DNA of 64,000 nt, from NCBI GenBank assembly GCA_963815505.1, contig CAWFGU010000022.1, positions 310,001 to 374,000 of the forward strand, read 5' to 3'. Source of the stretch: CAXBBB01 sp963815505. GTDB lineage: Bacteria > Bacteroidota > Rhodothermia > Rhodothermales > BA12. Shown piece by piece: positions 47,609 to 57,457 of this stretch. Positions within the stretch are counted from its first letter, which is position 1. Each line of letters opens with the position of its first letter. The notes under the pieces were generated by a model, which worked only from the letters and a program-made list of their open reading frames with translations, made no database searches and had not been told where the DNA came from. A program made the position numbers and the translations under genes.

Positions 47609-49440
47609 TTACTGGCCGAACGCCGCCCGAAGTGCCGCCTCGCCGCCGACGATCGGGATCTCGATCGACAGCGCATCCTGGTCGAGCGTCAACTGCGTGC
47701 CCGCTTCGGGATGGATGAGAAAGTCGGGATCGCTCGAAAACACGAGCAGACCCAGGCGCTGACCGGCGGGGATGATCTCGTCGTCTGGTTGCAGGTCGAA
47801 CGAGAGGTCGACGAACTGGCCGGGCGTCAGCGGTGCGCTGGTTTCGAGAGCCGTCGCGTTCTGCGGATCGGCCCAGCCGCGTGTGAGGCCCCCGCCCGCC
47901 TTGCGCCATCCGTCCGACCACGGCAGCGAGACGAGGTAGACCGTCACGTTGGCCGCTGGTCTGTCGGCGGCGAGGCGCATCGAGACGCGGCTAACGCCCG
48001 ACAGGTGGAGCGGCTGCTCGAGCCGGGGTGAGACGTAGAGCAGGCGGGCCGCGTTGGGCGCGAAACCGGTCAGCGACTGCGCGTCCAGCGACACGTCGTC
48101 GGACAGCATCGCCATGCCCTGGGCATCGTCGGCCCGCGTCAGGCTCAGGCCGCCCATCATGTTACTACCGTCGGCGTCGAGCGTGTGGCGCTGACGTAGA
48201 GGGGGACCGATTGGGCGTCGGGGTTGGGGTACGTGGCGTAGGGCGTCGGCTCCATCCGGTCGTCGTTTTCGCGGACGATCCAGGCGCGCGGGTCCTCTTC
48301 GACGCCGTTCTGGACGCCATAGAGAAAGCGCGTGAACCAGCGGTTCATCAGCCGCATCGGAGGCGCTCCGCCGTGGCCCTCCTGGTGGTAGTAGTATTGA
48401 ACCGGCACGCCTCGATTCTCGAGCGCCTTGGCAAAACCGAAGCTGTTTTCGGGCATCACGTTCCAGTCGTTGAAGCCATGCGCCATCAGCGTCGCCGCGC
48501 GAACGTTGCCAGACTGGGCGATGTAATCGCGCGCGGCCCAGAACGGTGTCAAGTCGCCGGTTTCGCGGCTCAGTCCCTCGACCATTTCGCCGTCGCGATA
48601 CGTCTGGTTGCAATAGTCCCAGCGGTCCGAATCGCGGCTGTGGATGAAGTCGTAGAGCACGTCGGCGTCCTCGCCCAGGTAGCCGCCCGGACTGCGGACG
48701 GCACCGTTGGAGCGGTAGTAGTAGTACCACGACGTGACCGGCGCAATCGGGATGATCGCCTCCAGCCCGTCGACGCCCGTCGTAGCCGCCATGACCGGCA
48801 GCGCGCCGTTGTACGACGTGCCCGTCATCCCGACTTTTCCGGTCGACCAGTCCGCCGTCACCTCGTCCTCACCGTCCGCAGAGGTGAAGCCGCGCGCGCG
48901 TCCGTTGAGCCAGTCGACGACCGCCTTGGGAGCCAGCGCCTCGTTCGATCCGCCGACGGTCGGGCAGCCCTCGGATAGCCCGGTCCCCGGCGACGACGAG
49001 TGGACGACGGCGAACCCGCGCGGCACCCAGTCGCGCTCCTGCGACTGCGAGATGCCGGGCCGGTTGCGCGCCTCGAACCGCTGCGCCGCGCCCCGAGCCG
49101 GACCCGACTCGCCTAGCTCGTGCTCGACGTTCCAAAACAGGTCGCCCAGCGACGCCGTGCCCGCGAAGTAGGGGCTCGTCTCGTAGACGACCGGCACTTT
49201 CAAACCGTCGTCCGTCTGCGCCTGCCGCGTTACGGCCACGTGGACGCGGTCCCTTTCGCCATCGCCGTCCGAGTCAAAGCTGGTTTCGACCCACAGCTCC
49301 TCGCGGATCCAGTCGTCCGGATTTTCGAACGCGGGGACGACCTGGGCCTGTCCATCGGCGAAGACGGGACCGGCCTGCTGCGCGGAGGCAAGCGGGACAG
49401 CCGCGAGGAAGAGTAGAACAGCGAGTAGACGTGCGGACAT
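47609..49440 (-). CDS. CocE/NonD (S15-type) hydrolase, exported, one frame break
   Basis: A secreted serine hydrolase of about 610 residues (signal SARLLAVLLFLAAVPLASAQ). The alpha/beta-hydrolase nucleophile is in VGMTGTSYNGALPVM, the acid is likely in MAHGFNDWNVMP and the His in YYYHQEGHGGAPPMR. The C-terminal jelly-roll of the X-Pro dipeptidyl-peptidase family follows (LSGVSRVSMRLAADRPAANVTVYLVSL, IPAGQRLGLLVFSSDP). The frame breaks near 48180: VPLYVSATRST in one frame continues as LDADGSNMMGGL in the next. I treat it as one gene with an indel error. The natural substrate (proline peptides or esters) is unclear. Confidence 0.88.
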
Positions 49441-49503
49441 GGGAGGTCGGAGGTGAAGGAGGCGCTCCAAAGTAACGATGGGCACGCCGGGGCGCGTATT
49501 CAA

Positions 49504-50190
49504 GGAGGCATCGGTCTAGAGGAGCAGGTTCACCGTCTTTCAAGGTGCATTGCTGCTCCTGATTATAAGAGCGATGTGTTGGAACTGGCGCGCGGCCTCG
49601 TTCAACCTATCAGCAGCATCTAACTCTTGTATGATGGGTTCCGTGCTGGGTCAGCATCGGTGAACACGTATCAGATGGCATCACCGATGCTCTGCGTCGG
49701 AATACGCCTCGTCGCCTTTCGCTAAGAGATCTGGACTTCATCCGCTCGCGCAGGATCCGGAGCAGCATCCTGCCGCGCGGCTAGCTAGGCGAGTCATCTA
49801 GATCGGTGGGCCGCGATGTTTGAGGCCCTGCGTCGTGCGCCGCGATGAGACAGCAGAGATCGCGAGGCCACCGATTGGTGACGACTTCCTGTGACTTCCA
49901 GTTCTGGCTAACTGTATCTCGCAGCGCTATCCAGATCCTTGAAGGGAGTTAACGATCGGGCGAACGCAAGTCCTGCCGGCATCGCCCTTCCCGACGGTCG
50001 AATGCTCGAGATAGCGCGCTCAGAGTGACGGCAGCATCGCATCGTAGAGCAGAGTGCCCATGTTGCCTTCGCTTCCGATGATGCCTACGGCGCCGCTGCT
50101 CCACACCAGCACAAACGCAGGTCGACGAAGCGATGACGCTGGCCGAGCTGTGCGCTGGCCCTTCGCGTCTGCCGCGCGACGAAGTCGAGC
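49504..50190. other. Gene-poor stretch with three inverted repeats
   Basis: About 690 bases with no convincing gene, visibly less GC-rich than the flanks. Three dyads stand out. AGGAGCAG (49520-49527) pairs with CTGCTCCT (49553-49560), with an inner CACC/GGTG. AGCATCGGTGA (49653-49663) pairs perfectly with TCACCGATGCT (49681-49691). GCAGGAT (49750-49756) pairs with ATCCTGC (49767-49773). The first lies upstream of the S15-type hydrolase gene and may sit in its leader. The region may be remains of lost genes or hold small RNA structures. I see no tRNA or insertion sequence. Confidence 0.5.
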
Positions 50191-50602
50191 TCAGTCCAGA
50201 TTGCCATCATCTCGCCCCAAGAGAAGCCTCTGCGGTCCAGTAATCAAATCCTCTACTGCGTCGACTTTCGCTTCACGAAAACAGCAGGGTGTTCGGCGAG
50301 TGACGAGCCGGCGGTACGAGATAGGGGACCTGTGACTGTTCACTCTGGTAGGGTCTGTCGGTCGATAGAGTCTCAGCATAGCCGAGTCGATTAGAGCATT
50401 ACTCGCAGCGTTGAAGAAAATGAGGGGCAACGCTGATAGCTGCGTGGTGCGCCAAACCTGCGTCGTTTATCTCCCGCCAATACTGATAGAAGCCAGAAAA
50501 TTGATGGCACTCGTCCAGCAGTCGGTCGATGACCTGATTGATGTGTCGAGACGGAGTGCTCATGATTTGACTGCAATTCAATGCCCGTCCTGCAACGTCC
50601 AC
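50191..50602 (-). pseudogene. Broken HEPN/AbiU2-like gene fragment
   Basis: Two minus-strand frames join into one protein-like reading. The first gives HINQVIDRLLDECHQFSGFY and continues QYWREINDAG up to SVAPHF near 50420. The second resumes FNAASNALIDSAMLRLYRPTDP and ends at 50191. A helical protein with FYQYWREIN followed by APHFFNAxxNALIDSAMLRL recalls the AbiU2/HEPN-like family near abortive-infection genes. Beyond the second part the reading degrades into stops. The start is unclear; an ATG in SQIMSTPSRHI is possible. It could be an indel-damaged gene or a true relic. Family link is tentative. Confidence 0.4.
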
Positions 50603-50684
50603 TTACGGCATTGAGATGCAGATTGGTGCATCCTCACCGGCACGTGTGCGTTGGCATATGCTCTGCCGAATCCGACCGCCGCCG

Positions 50685-53563
50685 ATGCCTGCCACGCCCG
50701 CTCCCAAACCCACTGCTACGCCGACCGCGAAACGCCTGCGCGACCGGACGCTCGTGCTGCGCGGCGTGCGCCAGCACAACCTGAAGGGCTTCGACCTCGA
50801 CCTGCCACACGGACGCCTGATCGTGGTCACGGGGCCGAGCGGAAGCGGTAAGAGCAGCCTCGCGTTTGATACGATCTATGCCGAGGGACAGCGGCGCTAC
50901 GTCGAGAGTCTGAGCAGCTACGCGCGGCAGTTTCTCGCCCGAATGGACAAGCCGGACGTGGATTACATCGCGGGCTTGGCTCCGGCGATGGCGATTCAGC
51001 AGACGACGACGAGCAAGAACCCGCGCTCGACCGTCGCCACGCAGACCGAGGTGTACGACTACCTGCGGCTGCTCTACGCGCGCATCGGCACGACGATCTC
51101 GCCGATCAGCGGGGAGGTCGTCACCAAGGACAGCCCGCGCAGTGCGGCCGTCGAGATGGCCGAGCGGTTGCCGGACGGTCAGCGATGCTACCTGACGTTC
51201 GCGCTGCCCAAGCACAAGGGCTTCAAGGTGCCCGACGAACTGGAGACGATGCGCGCGCGCGGTTTCTTCCGCGTCGTCACGCTGCCGACTGAAAGCGCAG
51301 GCTGCCAAGGGAGCGGGACCCGAGACTCATCGACCTGAACGAAGTCGAGCCGTCGGCCGTCAAGACGCCCCGAACCCGGCTGCGCGTGCTCGTCGACCGA
51401 TTGGTGATCCGTCCTGACGATGAGGCCGGGCAGAACCGGATCGCCGACAGCGTAGAGCAGGCGTTCCGCGAGGGCGAGGGGCGGTGCGAGGTGTTTCCGG
51501 TCGCGAGGGATGGCGAGGAGACGCCCGATCCGCTGTCGTTCAGCGAGCACTTCGAGCGCGACGGGATGACGTTCGAGGAGCCGACTCCGCTGCTGTTCTC
51601 GTTCAACAGTCCGGTCGGCGCGTGCCCGACGTGCCAGGGGTTCGGCAAGGTGCCGGGCGTCGATCCCGAATTGGTGATTCCCAACGCGCAGCTGACCATC
51701 CGGCAGGGCGCGCTGGCTCCGTTTCGCACCGAAAAGTGGAGCACGCACTTCCGCGATCTCATTCGCGAGGCCGCCAAGCGCTCGTTCCCTATCGACACGC
51801 CCTACGCCAAGCTGACGCAGGAGCAGCAAGACTTCTTGTGGAAAGGCGGCGGCACGTACGACGGCATCGACGGCTTCTTCGCCTTCCTCGCCCGCAAGAA
51901 CTACAAGATGCACTATCGCATCTACGCGGCGCGCTTCCGCGGCTACACGACCTGCTCGGAATTGCGACGGACATAGGGTCCGCGATCAGGCGCAGTACGT
52001 CCAGGTCGGCGGCAAGACCATCGGCCAGGTCTGCGAACTGACGACGGCCGACGCGCGCACCTTCTTCGAAACGTTGGAGACGACATCCCACCAGATCGCC
52101 ATCGCCGGAAGCATTCTGGACGAGGTGCGTCGGCGGCTGAGTTACCTGGTCGAAGTCGGCCTCGACTACCTCACGCTCGACCGCCTGAGCCAGACGCTGA
52201 GTGGCGGCGAGGGACAGCGCATCAGCCTCGCCACGAGCCTGGGATCGAGCCTGGTCGGCAGCCTCTACGTGCTCGACGAACCCTCTATCGGCCTGCACCC
52301 GCGCGACACGCATCGACTGATCGCCATCCTCGAAGGGCTACGCGACCTGGGCAACACGGTTCTCGTCGTCGAGCACGAGCCGGACATGATGAAGCGCGCC
52401 GATCACGTCGTCGACATCGGACCGGGCAGCGGCGGATTGGGCGGACACGTCGTCTTCGAGGGGCCGTACGACGAACTGCTCAACGCCGACACGCTGACGG
52501 GCAACTACCTGAGCGGGCGTATGCAGATTGCGACGCCCGAAGGCAGGCGTCACTACGATCCCGAGCACGCGATCTCTGATCGAAGGCGCGCGCGAGAACA
52601 ACCTGCAGAACGTCGACGTGGCACTGCCGCTGGGCATGGTGACGTGCGTCACCGGCGTCAGCGGGTCGGGCAAATCGACGCTGGTTCACGACACGTTGTA
52701 TGAATCGCTCCGCCGGATCAAGGGGCAGTACGAGGAGGGCACGCGCGTCGGCAAGCACGACGCGTTGATCGGAGCCGAGCTAGTCGACGCCGTCGAGATG
52801 GTCGATCAGACGCCCATCGGCAAGACGAGCCGCTCCAACCCCGTCACCTACGTCAAGGCGTGGGACGCGGTCCGGTCGATGATGGCCGACACGCACGCGG
52901 CCAAGCTGCGCGGCTATCGCGCCGGGACGTTCTCGTTCAACGTGCCGGGCGGTCGGTGCGAGACGTGCGAGGGCGAGGGCGTCGTCAAGGTCGAGATGCA
53001 GTTCCTCGCCGACCTCTACCTCGAGTGCGAGGCGTGCCGGGGCAAGCGGTTCAAGCAGGAGGTGCTCGAAGTCAAGTGGAACGGCAAAAACGTCCACGAC
53101 ATCCTGTCGATGACGATTGACGAGGCCGTCGCCTTCTTCGAGGACGCCGACTCCGATCCAGAACAAACTCAAACCGATGCAGGACATTGGCCTGGGCTAC
53201 CTCACGCTCGGACAGCCCGCCAACACGCTCTCGGGCGGCGAGGCGCAGCGCGTCAAACTCGGCGCCATCCTGGGCAAACGCGCCAAGGACCGCACGCTCT
53301 ACCTCTTCGACGAACCCACGACCGGCCTGCACTTCGACGACGTGCGCAAACTGCTCGGCGCGTTCGACGCCCTCGTCGACCAGGGCCACAGCGTCATCCT
53401 GATCGAGCACAACCTCGACGTAATCCGCTGCTCCGACTACGTGATCGACGTGGGACCCGAAGGCGGCGTCGGCGGTGGGCAGATAGTGGCGGCTGGGACG
53501 CCGGAGGAAGTCGCCAAAGTGGAGGATAGCCACACCGGGCGGTTTTTACGGAGCGTGCTGTAA
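50685..53563 (+). CDS. uvrA: Excinuclease ABC subunit A, four or more frame breaks
   Basis: The damage-sensing ATPase of excision repair, about 960 residues. Order seen: VVTGPSGSGKSSLAFDTIYAEGQRRYVESLSSYARQFL (first Walker A), QQTTTSKNPRSTVATQTE, zinc motif GACPTCQGFGKV, LSGGEGQRISLATSLGS (first signature), GVSGSGKSTLVHD (second Walker A), CETCEGEG and CEACRGKRF (zinc), TLSGGEAQRVKLG and LFDEPTTGLHFDD. These lie in a sequence of frames with breaks near 51297, 51962, 52572 and 53152. At 51962 one extra T separates CSE from CDGHRVRDQAQYV; removing it restores CxxC. All domains survive, so indel errors are more likely than gene decay. The start at 50685 precedes the family N-terminus by a short linker. 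Confidence 0.95.
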
Positions 53564-53567
53564 GGTA

Positions 53568-53606
53568 CCCAAGCCCCCACCGTCGGGGGAACGGTGGGGG
53601 CTTGGG
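53568..53606. terminator. 16-bp inverted repeat between uvrA and ftsZ
   Basis: A perfect 16-bp inverted repeat (left arm 53568-53583 starting CCCAAGCCC, right arm 53591-53606 ending CTTGGG) around a 7-base loop begins five bases after the uvrA stop and lies 65 bases after the ftsZ stop. It can serve both converging genes. There is no T tract on either side, so it may act as a barrier or a 3' stabiliser rather than a classical terminator. Confidence 0.55.
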
Positions 53607-53670
53607 ATGGTGGGGCAGACCGGTTGGGGAAGAGGCATGCCCGTGGCGTGGCGGCGTGGCGGTTCAGGCG

Positions 53671-55086
53671 TCAGTCGTACTGGCGGCGCAGGAACGTCGG
53701 CGCATCGGTGCCGGACTCGGGGCGCTTGGGAGCCGGGCGGCTGCCGTCCATGTCCAGACGGACGCGCTTGACGACCTTGGGGCATGGTCCCGGCTCGCCC
53801 TCGGCGTCTTCCTCCATTCGCTTACGGCGGATGAAGGCAGGCGGGTCGAGAGCGCGCACGTTCTCCTCGCCCTTGTAGAGGCGCGGCGCGTGCGGATCGC
53901 TGGGCTGGGTGCGGGTGATGTGGAGCGGCGCTTCGGGCTCGGGCGTCGGCTCCGGCTTCTGAACTACGGGCGCGACTTCGGCGACCGGCTCGGGCGCAGG
54001 TTCAGGCTCCTCGACTTTGCGATCGAAGCCCGTCGCGATGACCGTCACGCGAAGCAGATCGCCCATTTCCTCGTTGAACACCAAACCCCAGATCATCTCG
54101 ACCTCGGGACCGGCGGCCTCGTTGATGAGATCGGCGGCTTTGGTCGACTCAGCCAGGCCGATGTCGCTCGACCCGGTGATGTTGACGATCACGTTGCGCG
54201 CGCCCCGAATAGACAGTCCATCGAAGAGCGGCGACGTGATCGCTTTCTGCGCGGCGATTTCGGCGCGGTCCTCGCCTTTGGCCTCGCCCGATCCCATCAG
54301 CGACAAACCGCCGTCCTGGATCGTCGTGCGCACGTCGGCGAAGTCGAGGTTGACCAGCCCGTGTTCGGTGATCAGGTCTGCGATGCCGCGCGTGGCTTTG
54401 TAGAGCACGTCGTCGGCCATGCCGAAGGCCTGCTTGACGGTCAGCTTCTGAGCCACGTCGTTGAGCCGCTCGTTGGGAATGACGACCAGCGTGTCGACGT
54501 TCTCGGCCAGCGCGGCGATGCCCTGCTCGCAGCTGACGTGGCGCCGCTTGCCCTCGAACCCGAACGGACGCGTGACGACACCGACGGTGAGCACGCCCTT
54601 CTTGCGCGCGATGTGCGCGACGGTCGGCGCTCCGCCGGTTCCCGTTCCGCCGCCCATGCCTGCCGTGATGAAGACCATGTCGTAGCCGTCGAGCAGTTTT
54701 TCGATTTCGCTGCGGCACTCCTCAACGGCCTCGGCACCGACCATCGGGCGGGCTCCAGCGCCCAGTCCCTTGGTGAGCGCGCGCCCGGCCTGGATCTTGA
54801 CCGGCGCCTGGTTGAACGCTAGCGCCTGCTGGTCCGTGTTTATGACGATGAAGTCGACGCCCGAGATGCCTTTCTCGATCATGTTGTTGACCGCGTTGCC
54901 GCCGCCGCCGCCGACGCCGATGACGGCCATGCGCGCGGCCATCGGCTCGTCCTCGATGAACTCGAAGCGGCTCTTGATACCCGTGCTGGGCGCGTCAGGC
55001 GTGGTGGATGCAGCGCCCGTCGACGCGGTGCGTTCGGGCGTTGTGGGCGTATCGAAGCCCGATGAGGTGAGTTGCGTAATGTCCAT
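53671..55086 (-). CDS. ftsZ: Cell division protein FtsZ
   Basis: The tubulin-like GTPase that forms the Z ring, 471 residues. An unusual N-terminal stretch of about 45 residues rich in T, S and P precedes the core RMAVIGVGGGGGNAVNNMIE. The tubulin signature GGGTGTGGAPTVAHIA is near residue 140. The T7 synergy region reads LVNLDFADVRTTIQDGGLSLMGSG. After the core comes a proline- and glutamate-rich linker (PEPAPEPVAEVAPVVQKPEP). The C-terminal peptide DAPTFLRRQYD should bind FtsA. It is the last gene of the dcw cluster, 79 bp after ftsA, with an A8 run in the gap. Confidence 0.98.
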   Translation of the reverse strand: MDITQLTSSGFDTPTTPERTASTGAASTTPDAPSTGIKSRFEFIEDEPMAARMAVIGVGGGGGNAVNNMIEKGISGVDFIVINTDQQALAFNQAPVKIQAGRALTKGLGAGARPMVGAEAVEECRSEIEKLLDGYDMVFITAGMGGGTGTGGAPTVAHIARKKGVLTVGVVTRPFGFEGKRRHVSCEQGIAALAENVDTLVVIPNERLNDVAQKLTVKQAFGMADDVLYKATRGIADLITEHGLVNLDFADVRTTIQDGGLSLMGSGEAKGEDRAEIAAQKAITSPLFDGLSIRGARNVIVNITGSSDIGLAESTKAADLINEAAGPEVEMIWGLVFNEEMGDLLRVTVIATGFDRKVEEPEPAPEPVAEVAPVVQKPEPTPEPEAPLHITRTQPSDPHAPRLYKGEENVRALDPPAFIRRKRMEEDAEGEPGPCPKVVKRVRLDMDGSRPAPKRPESGTDAPTFLRRQYD

Positions 55087-55165
55087 GGTATCCCCCGATG
55101 GTCTGTGTGATGTGGCTTGAAAAAAAAGAGGGCCGAACGACGGCTGCCTCGTGAAATGGAAAAGG

Positions 55166-56443
55166 TTAGAGTTCGTCGAAGAAGCGTTTGACCGATGCAA
55201 ACAGGCTGCTCGACTCTTTGGAAGCAGGCGGCTGCATCGGCGGCGCGATCGACGGGCGGACGCCCATTGCGTCGCTGCCGACGGCTCCTCCGATGACTTC
55301 GGGCCGAATGCCATAGAGCACCAACCCGACCGAAGTCGCGAACTTGGGATCGTCGACCTGGTCGTAGAGCGCACCCTCGAGCCCGATGGGCCGTCCGATG
55401 CGCGTATCGACGCCCAGGATGTCGGCCGCCAGTTCGGCGGTTCCGGGAATCAGCGCGCCGCCGCCCGAGAGCACGACGCCGCCGCTCAGGTGCTGCCCAT
55501 AGTTGGTGCGCCGGATCTCGACAGCCGCGAACTCGAGGATTTCCTCCATGCGCGGCTGCACGATCTGCGCCAGCACGCTGCGCCCGACGGCCTTCTCGGG
55601 CCGCCCGCCGATGCCGGGAATCGTGATCTCCTCGTTCTCGTCCGCCATGTCGACCAGCGTCACGCCGAACTGCTGCTTGAGCGCTTCGGCCTGCTCGCGC
55701 ATCACCCCCAGTCCCCGGCGGATGTCGTCGGTGACTTTGTTGCCCGCAATCGCGATGACGGCGGTGTGGCGGATCGTGTTCTCCTCGAAGACCGCGATGT
55801 CGGTCGTGCCGCCGCCGATGTCGATCAGCGCGACGCCGATCTCTTTCTCGTCGGGATGCAGGACGGCATAGCTGGACGCCAGCGGTTCGAGCACGATGTC
55901 GGCGACTTCGTAGCCCGCCTTTTCGATGCAGCGGTGGATGTTGCGCGTCGCGCTGACGAGCCCGGTAATGATGTGGACCTTGGCTTCGAGCCGCTTGCCG
56001 CTCATGCCGACCGGGTCGAACACGCCGTCCTGCCCGTCGACGATGAACTCTTGCGGGATGACGTGCAGGATCGTCCGGTCGCTGGGCACGTCGACCTGCC
56101 GCGTGTCCTCGATCAGCCGCTGCACGTCGATCTCGCCGATCTCGCCCGAGCGGTTGTTGATGGTGATGATTCCTCGGCTCTGGCGGCTCTCGATGTGGTC
56201 GCCTGCAATGCCGACGATGACGCGCTTGACCTCGACGCCCGCCATGCGCTCGGCCTCCTGGACAGCTTGCTGGACGGCGTGGACGGTCTTGTCGATGTTG
56301 ACGACGACGCCCCGGTTGAGGCCATCGCTCGGTGCCGTGCCGACGCCGAGCACCTGAACGTCTCCCCCCGAGACGTGCGACGCGACGATCGCGCACACCT
56401 TGGTAGTGCCGATGTCTACGCCGACGACGATACGTTCGCTCAT
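55166..56443 (-). CDS. ftsA: Cell division protein FtsA
   Basis: The actin-like membrane tether of FtsZ, 425 residues from MSERIVVGVDIGTTKVCAIVA. ASKHA-fold ATP motifs follow: IGVALIDIGGGTTDIAVFEEN (phosphate 2) and LSGGVVLSGGGALIPGTAELA (adenosine). The SHS2/1C domain lies between about residues 85 and 160. The tail SLFASVKRFFDEL is the conserved amphipathic membrane anchor. The start at 56443 is clear by family; the upstream frame runs into the repeat element at 56578-56713. Confidence 0.97.
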   Translation of the reverse strand: MSERIVVGVDIGTTKVCAIVASHVSGGDVQVLGVGTAPSDGLNRGVVVNIDKTVHAVQQAVQEAERMAGVEVKRVIVGIAGDHIESRQSRGIITINNRSGEIGEIDVQRLIEDTRQVDVPSDRTILHVIPQEFIVDGQDGVFDPVGMSGKRLEAKVHIITGLVSATRNIHRCIEKAGYEVADIVLEPLASSYAVLHPDEKEIGVALIDIGGGTTDIAVFEENTIRHTAVIAIAGNKVTDDIRRGLGVMREQAEALKQQFGVTLVDMADENEEITIPGIGGRPEKAVGRSVLAQIVQPRMEEILEFAAVEIRRTNYGQHLSGGVVLSGGGALIPGTAELAADILGVDTRIGRPIGLEGALYDQVDDPKFATSVGLVLYGIRPEVIGGAVGSDAMGVRPSIAPPMQPPASKESSSLFASVKRFFDEL

Positions 56444-56577
56444 AGTGATGATGTTGTGTGGGGCCGCCGTGGCCCGGTGATAGACGGTGCGCGTTGCTCT
56501 CTTCCCCGAAAGCGCGGCGTGCCGGAAGGATGGATCAGCAGATCCGGTAGAAAGTGTTGTTGAATTTGGGTGCTTGC

Positions 56578-56713
56578 CGCAGACCCCTCCACCCTTCGGG
56601 CACCTCCCCTTCAAAAGGGGAGGACGTGTTTTGAGCGGAGTAAAAGCTCCCGTCCCCTCCTTTTGAAGGAGGGGTACCGAAGACGCCCGTGTCGGAGGCG
56701 GGGTGGTCTGAGG
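56578..56713. repeat. Dispersed paired-hairpin repeat, copy A (ftsQ/ftsA)
   Basis: Two hairpins, CCTCCCC-TTCAAAA-GGGGAGG (about 56602-56623) and CCCCTCC-TTTTGAA-GGAGGGG (56654-56674), lie between mutually inverted ends (CAGACCCCTCCACCC...CGGGGTGGTCTG). The arms of the two hairpins can also pair with each other. The same arrangement occurs at 58902-59045. The element separates ftsQ from ftsA. Confidence 0.75.
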
Positions 56714-56728
56714 CAAAGACGAAGCGAT

Positions 56729-57457
56729 TCACGCGTCACCTCCCGTCGTGATGAGTTGGCCTTCGAAGCGCAGGTCGATCGTCGCCACATCGCGTGTGGG
56801 ATGCGTGAGCAGCGACTGGTGCCAGAAGGCGTCCAAGGCAGCGAGCTTTCGGGCGAACGAGTGGTCGCCCAGGCGCACGCGCAGGCTGCGACCCAGCGGC
56901 GTCGCGGGCGTCCACGCGTCGATGCCGCCTCGGCCGACGACGAACTCGGCGGCGAGCGTGGCTTCCTCTTCGCTCATCACCGATAGGTCGGCGAGCAGCG
57001 CGCGGAGTGCGGGCGAGGCGACGGGGCGCGTCGGGTGCGACGGAGCGTTGGCACCCCGCACGATGGGGACGTAGAAGACAGCAGAGTCGGCGGCAGGCAT
57101 GGCGTAGCCGCGCGCGTCGAGGTAGAACGCGGCGTCGCCGTTGCGGTCGAGGGCCAGGGCGACGGGCGTGCGCTCGACGACGCGAATGCGCAGCGTGCCG
57201 TCCGGCATCCGCAGCACGGTGGCACTCGTCACCCACGGATGGCGGCGCACGCGGTCGGCGACCAGTCCGGCGTCGACTTCGTGCATCGCCATCGACGTAT
57301 CTATGCGCGCGAGCCGCAGCACCTCGTCGACATCGGCAAAGCGTGCGTCGACGACGGCGATGCGCTCGACGGGCAGCACGTAGCCGTACCACGCCGCGCC
57401 TCCGGCGACGAGCAGCGCCAGCACGACGGCGATGATCCACTTCACAGGCACCTTCAT
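56729..57457 (-). CDS. ftsQ: Cell division protein FtsQ
   Basis: A 242-residue bitopic divisome protein. A short cytoplasmic start (MKVPVKW) and one membrane helix (IIAVVLALLVAGGAAWYGYVL) precede a POTRA-like region (RIAVVDARFADVDEVLRLARID) and the periplasmic beta domain (HPWVTSATVLRMPDGTLRIRVVERTPVALALD). SLRVRLGDHSFARKLAALDAFW and TIDLRFEGQLIT end it as in FtsQ/DivIB. Its ATG overlaps the murC stop by four bases, so translation is coupled. Confidence 0.9.
   Translation of the reverse strand: MKVPVKWIIAVVLALLVAGGAAWYGYVLPVERIAVVDARFADVDEVLRLARIDTSMAMHEVDAGLVADRVRRHPWVTSATVLRMPDGTLRIRVVERTPVALALDRNGDAAFYLDARGYAMPAADSAVFYVPIVRGANAPSHPTRPVASPALRALLADLSVMSEEEATLAAEFVVGRGGIDAWTPATPLGRSLRVRLGDHSFARKLAALDAFWHQSLLTHPTRDVATIDLRFEGQLITTGGDA

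Noticed and set aside
50054..50335. A 93-codon plus-strand frame in the gene-poor stretch
   Set aside because: Serine- and arginine-rich, motif-free translation; the opposite strand gives a more protein-like reading.
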